Below, in pieces: positions 60,694 through 64,000 of a stretch of 64,000 nucleotides of DNA. This DNA is from Anomaloglossus baeobatrachus. Lineage: Eukaryota > Chordata > Amphibia > Anura > Aromobatidae. Where the stretch lies: positions 62,001 to 126,000 of the forward strand of contig NW_027442220.1 of NCBI RefSeq assembly GCF_048569485.1, written 5' to 3'. The position numbers were made by a program, and so were the translations under genes. How positions within the stretch are numbered: the stretch's first letter is position 1; every line of letters starts with the position of its first letter. The notes below the pieces were generated by a model. It saw nothing but the letters and a program-made list of their open reading frames with translations. It did no database searches and was not told where the DNA came from.

Positions 60694-62084
60694 AACCAGA
60701 ATTGGTTTGGGCCTCGAGTGGCACCCTGGCCTATGCCGGACACATCTTAGGGAGAGAGAGCGAGAGGGAGACAAACCCACGCCTACACAAGACATTTTGT
60801 CACCCAAGCCAACCCTTGAAAAGGCTGCTTTGCAGAGCAAAAACAAGAAGAATGGTGCGTTTTGCAGCCGCCGCCCACTGCAATGAATCTGAATAACTCC
60901 TCCTTTAGGGCGCAAGCAACTCCCCTCCCCCTTGCAGTCTTTCCAATTCACGATACAAAAAGACGGACAGGACAGGTTGCCTGACTTTCCGTCACTGCCA
61001 CCCTTTGCCATCCTTACCCGTAGAAAGCCCTTTCATCATCCCCAAACCCTAATCTTTTCCCTTTCCTTACCAGCCCCCAAACCCTGCCCTCTGTACCTTT
61101 CTCACCACCCGCTTCCCTTCTCCTGTCATCCCCCTACCACCCGGGAAAAAAAGAGATTGCCCCCTCCTTCCACTAGCCCACCCTCCCACCCAAAGAACAA
61201 CTTCTTCTGCGCAGCTTGTTTTCTAGGCAGCAGCGCTATTGTGATGTCATCGGGGGGCATTGTGACAAGCCGCCAGTGTTCCGTCTCTTCATGTTGTGCA
61301 CAGTTCAAACGGAAAATACATCAACAGGCAGACTACAGAAAAGCTTACTATCAAAGGTTAGAGGGGGGCTTTCTCAGAGGGCTTTTTACAGTTTTTCTAT
61401 TCCCAATTAGCCGTTTAAGTGTACTTATTGAAAGTAGTAATTCTTTCATAGGCCGCCCTTTCTTAGTATTTGACGTTCCTTATATTGCGGTATGAGGCTT
61501 CGCAGTAGGTTGCAAACATTCATCACCCATGACTGTCCCCAATTGAGCTCAGAAGCTCAATGTCTATCATGACCTCTCTTTTAGAATGTCCAAGAGCAAG
61601 CAAACTATTCCTCCAGGAGAGGGCGCCAACAGACTACTAAAGAGATCATCATTACTCAAAGAAAACCCCAAAAACCAATGCATGATAGGAATAAACAGGT
61701 AACTTTCTTTGGAGTGGAAGCGGAGAGATCGCACCAGATGCCAATTCTAGATCTTATCACACCTGTGGTCACTGCAGCAGCAGGTGAATCCACTTTGTCC
61801 AAAAGGGATCTATTCCATTCAATTGCAAATGATCTAGATAAGACAGAGAACTGCAGCACGGGGACATAGCCGAGTTGGTCAGGTTGAGTGGTGATGAGTT
61901 TGCTATTTGGATGAATAAAGAAAGTCAAAAGTGTGAAAGATAAAAAACAAAAGGAGGAAGTGTGAAAAGTGAATGGGCCAAATTGAGGTGCATATGAAGA
62001 CGTATGCTTTCTTCCAATTCATTAAATCGGGCTAATATGAATCAGGTGAATTGAGTTCTGCTTTTGGAAACTGGGTTAAGAAGG

Positions 62085-62271
62085 GGTGCACCGTTCCTGG
62101 AGGTACTGCAATACCAGGTCAATGCGTGGAGTGGACAGAGCAAGCTCTTTTTCCATCTCCCTGTTCTAAAAATCCATTTAATATATGGTCCCCAGATAGG
62201 GGACGTATCAGATATTAAACTGATAAGAACAGATACTACACTTGATCTTAGCCAAAAGGCCGAGAAGCGAT
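62085..62271 (-). ncRNA. RNU2: U2 snRNA, copy 30
   Basis: Identical to copy 1. Confidence 0.97.
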
Positions 62272-63662
62272 AACCAGAATTGGTTTGGGCCTCGAGTGGC
62301 ACCCTGGCCTATGCCGGACACATCTTAGGGAGAGAGAGCGAGAGGGAGACAAACCCACGCCTACACAAGACATTTTGTCACCCAAGCCAACCCTTGAAAA
62401 GGCTGCTTTGCAGAGCAAAAACAAGAAGAATGGTGCGTTTTGCAGCCGCCGCCCACTGCAATGAATCTGAATAACTCCTCCTTTAGGGCGCAAGCAACTC
62501 CCCTCCCCCTTGCAGTCTTTCCAATTCACGATACAAAAAGACGGACAGGACAGGTTGCCTGACTTTCCGTCACTGCCACCCTTTGCCATCCTTACCCGTA
62601 GAAAGCCCTTTCATCATCCCCAAACCCTAATCTTTTCCCTTTCCTTCCCAGCCCCCAAACCCTGCCCTCTGTACCTTTCTCACCACCCGCTTCCCTTCTC
62701 CTGTCATCCCCCTACCACCCGGGAAAAAAAGAGATTGCCCCCTCCTTCCACTAGCCCACCCTCCCACCCAAAGAACAACTTCTTCTGCGCAGCTTGTTTT
62801 CTAGGCAGCAGCGCTATTGTGATGTCATCGGGGGGCATTGTGACAAGCCGCCAGTGTTCCGTCTCTTCATGTTGTGCACAGTTCAAACGGAAAATACATC
62901 AACAGGCAGACTACAGAAAAGCTTACTATCAAAGGTTAGAGGGGGGCTTTCTCAGAGGGCTTTTTACAGTTTTTCTATTCCCAATTAGCCGTTTAAGTGT
63001 ACTTATTGAAAGTAGTAATTCTTTCATAGGCCGCCCTTTCTTAGTATTTGACGTTCCTTATATTGCGGTATGAGGCTTCGCAGTAGGTTGCAAACATTCA
63101 TCACCCATGACTGTCCCCAATTGAGCTCAGAAGCTCAATGTCTATCATGACCTCTCTTTTAGAATGTCCAAGAGCAAGCAAACTATTCCTCCAGGAGAGG
63201 GCGCCAACAGACTACTAAAGAGATCATCATTACTCAAAGAAAACCCCAAAAACCAATGCATGATAGGAATAAACAGGTAACTTTCTTTGGAGTGGAAGCG
63301 GAGAGATCGCACCAGATGCCAATTCTAGATCTTATCACACCTGTGGTCACTGCAGCAGCAGGTGAATCCACTTTGTCCAAAAGGGATCTATTCCATTCAA
63401 TTGCAAATGATCTAGATAAGACAGAGAACTGCAGCACGGGGACATAGCCGAGTTGGTCAGGTTGAGTGGTGATGAGTTTGCTATTTGGATGAATAAAGAA
63501 AGTCAAAAGTGTGAAAGATAAAAAACAAAAGGAGGAAGTGTGAAAAGTGAATGGGCCAAATTGAGGTGCATATGAAGACGTATGCTTTCTTCCAATTCAT
63601 TAAATCGGGCTAATATGAATCAGGTGAATTGAGTTCTGCTTTTGGAAACTGGGTTAAGAAGG

Positions 63663-63849
63663 GGTGCACCGTTCCTGGAGGTACTGCAATACCAGGTCAA
63701 TGCGTGGAGTGGACAGAGCAAGCTCTTTTTCCATCTCCCTGTTCTAAAAATCCATTTAATATATGGTCCCCAGATAGGGGACGTATCAGATATTAAACTG
63801 ATAAGAACAGATACTACACTTGATCTTAGCCAAAAGGCCGAGAAGCGAT
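63663..63849 (-). ncRNA. RNU2: U2 snRNA, copy 31
   Basis: Identical to copy 1. Last U2 in the window; its upstream region is cut at 64000 and has a private change near 63941. Confidence 0.97.
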
Positions 63850-64000
63850 AACCAGAATTGGTTTGGGCCTCGAGTGGCACCCTGGCCTATGCCGGACACA
63901 TCTTAGGGAGAGAGAGCGAGAGGGAGACAAACCCACGCCTTCACAAGACATTTTGTCACCCAAGCCAACCCTTGAAAAGGCTGCTTTGCAGAGCAAAAAC

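Larger units (their letters stand above)
1..64000 (-). repeat. Tandem U2 snRNA gene array, 1578-bp unit
   Basis: The same 1578-bp unit recurs head to tail from end to end. It is broken only by seven insertions and one 1-bp contraction (the G6 run near 20184 is G5, so that unit is 1577 bp). There are 31 U2 loci, all read on the minus strand. Differences between units are single bases, for example near 2188, 5526, 6825, 11417, 17449, 25173, 28073, 36462, 40992, 41149, 55721, 59314, 59356, 61069 and 63941. Such uniformity is typical of multigene snRNA arrays (the human RNU2 locus is the known parallel) and reflects gene conversion or unequal exchange. Copy number in an assembly of such repeats may be collapsed or expanded. 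Confidence 0.97.

Noticed and set aside
1-64000. Bacterial or phage interpretation of the many open frames
   Set aside because: U2 snRNA with 3' boxes, AATAAA signals and Tx1-type LINEs are eukaryotic.

Overview
The window is a fragment of a eukaryotic, most likely vertebrate, tandem array of U2 spliceosomal snRNA genes, all on the minus strand. The U2 sequence carries the full vertebrate layout: 5' stem I, GUAGUA branch-site recognition element, Sm site, stems III/IV and a downstream 3' box. The Tx1-clade LINEs inserted in it fit a non-mammalian vertebrate (fish, amphibian or reptile). The species cannot be fixed from this sequence.

Layout: a 1578-bp unit (about 187 bp U2 plus a 1391-bp spacer) repeats head to tail across the whole window. 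There are 31 U2 loci, 24 intact and 7 interrupted. Units are almost identical, with roughly twenty point differences seen in about 48 kb, as expected for a concertedly evolving array. The spacer has no convincing gene. It holds the U2 promoter, a long polypurine/polypyrimidine tract, and a perfect 8-bp hairpin.

All seven interruptions sit at exactly the same place, between U2 nucleotides 37 and 38, inside GUAGU|A, and all point the same way as U2. Two are full-length LINEs of the Tx1 clade (ORF1 with three CCHC knuckles; ORF2 with AP-type endonuclease, reverse transcriptase and a C-terminal zinc motif), resembling the U2-specific Keno group. LINE-1 (29079-34599) is GC-rich, has both ORFs open and a 15-bp target duplication. 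LINE-2 (41772-47237) is AT-rich and clearly a different lineage. It has one apparent frameshift in a run of nine G and a small target deletion. The other five insertions (about 12.4, 21.2, 26.7, 39.3 and 56.7 kb) are copies of one 0.8-0.9-kb non-coding composite element. It has 4-6 copies of a 42-bp minisatellite, an internal stretch resembling the U2 5' end, a possible 5S rRNA-like head, and a 3' tail matching that of LINE-1.

How the parts may work together (inference): the LINEs supply target-specific nicking and reverse transcription. The short element borrows LINE-1's machinery through the shared tail. Both may be transcribed from the intact U2 promoter about 37-52 nt upstream of their 5' ends. 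The most interesting content is this U2-specific LINE/short-element pair, with two LINE lineages on one nucleotide and mosaic short-element copies.
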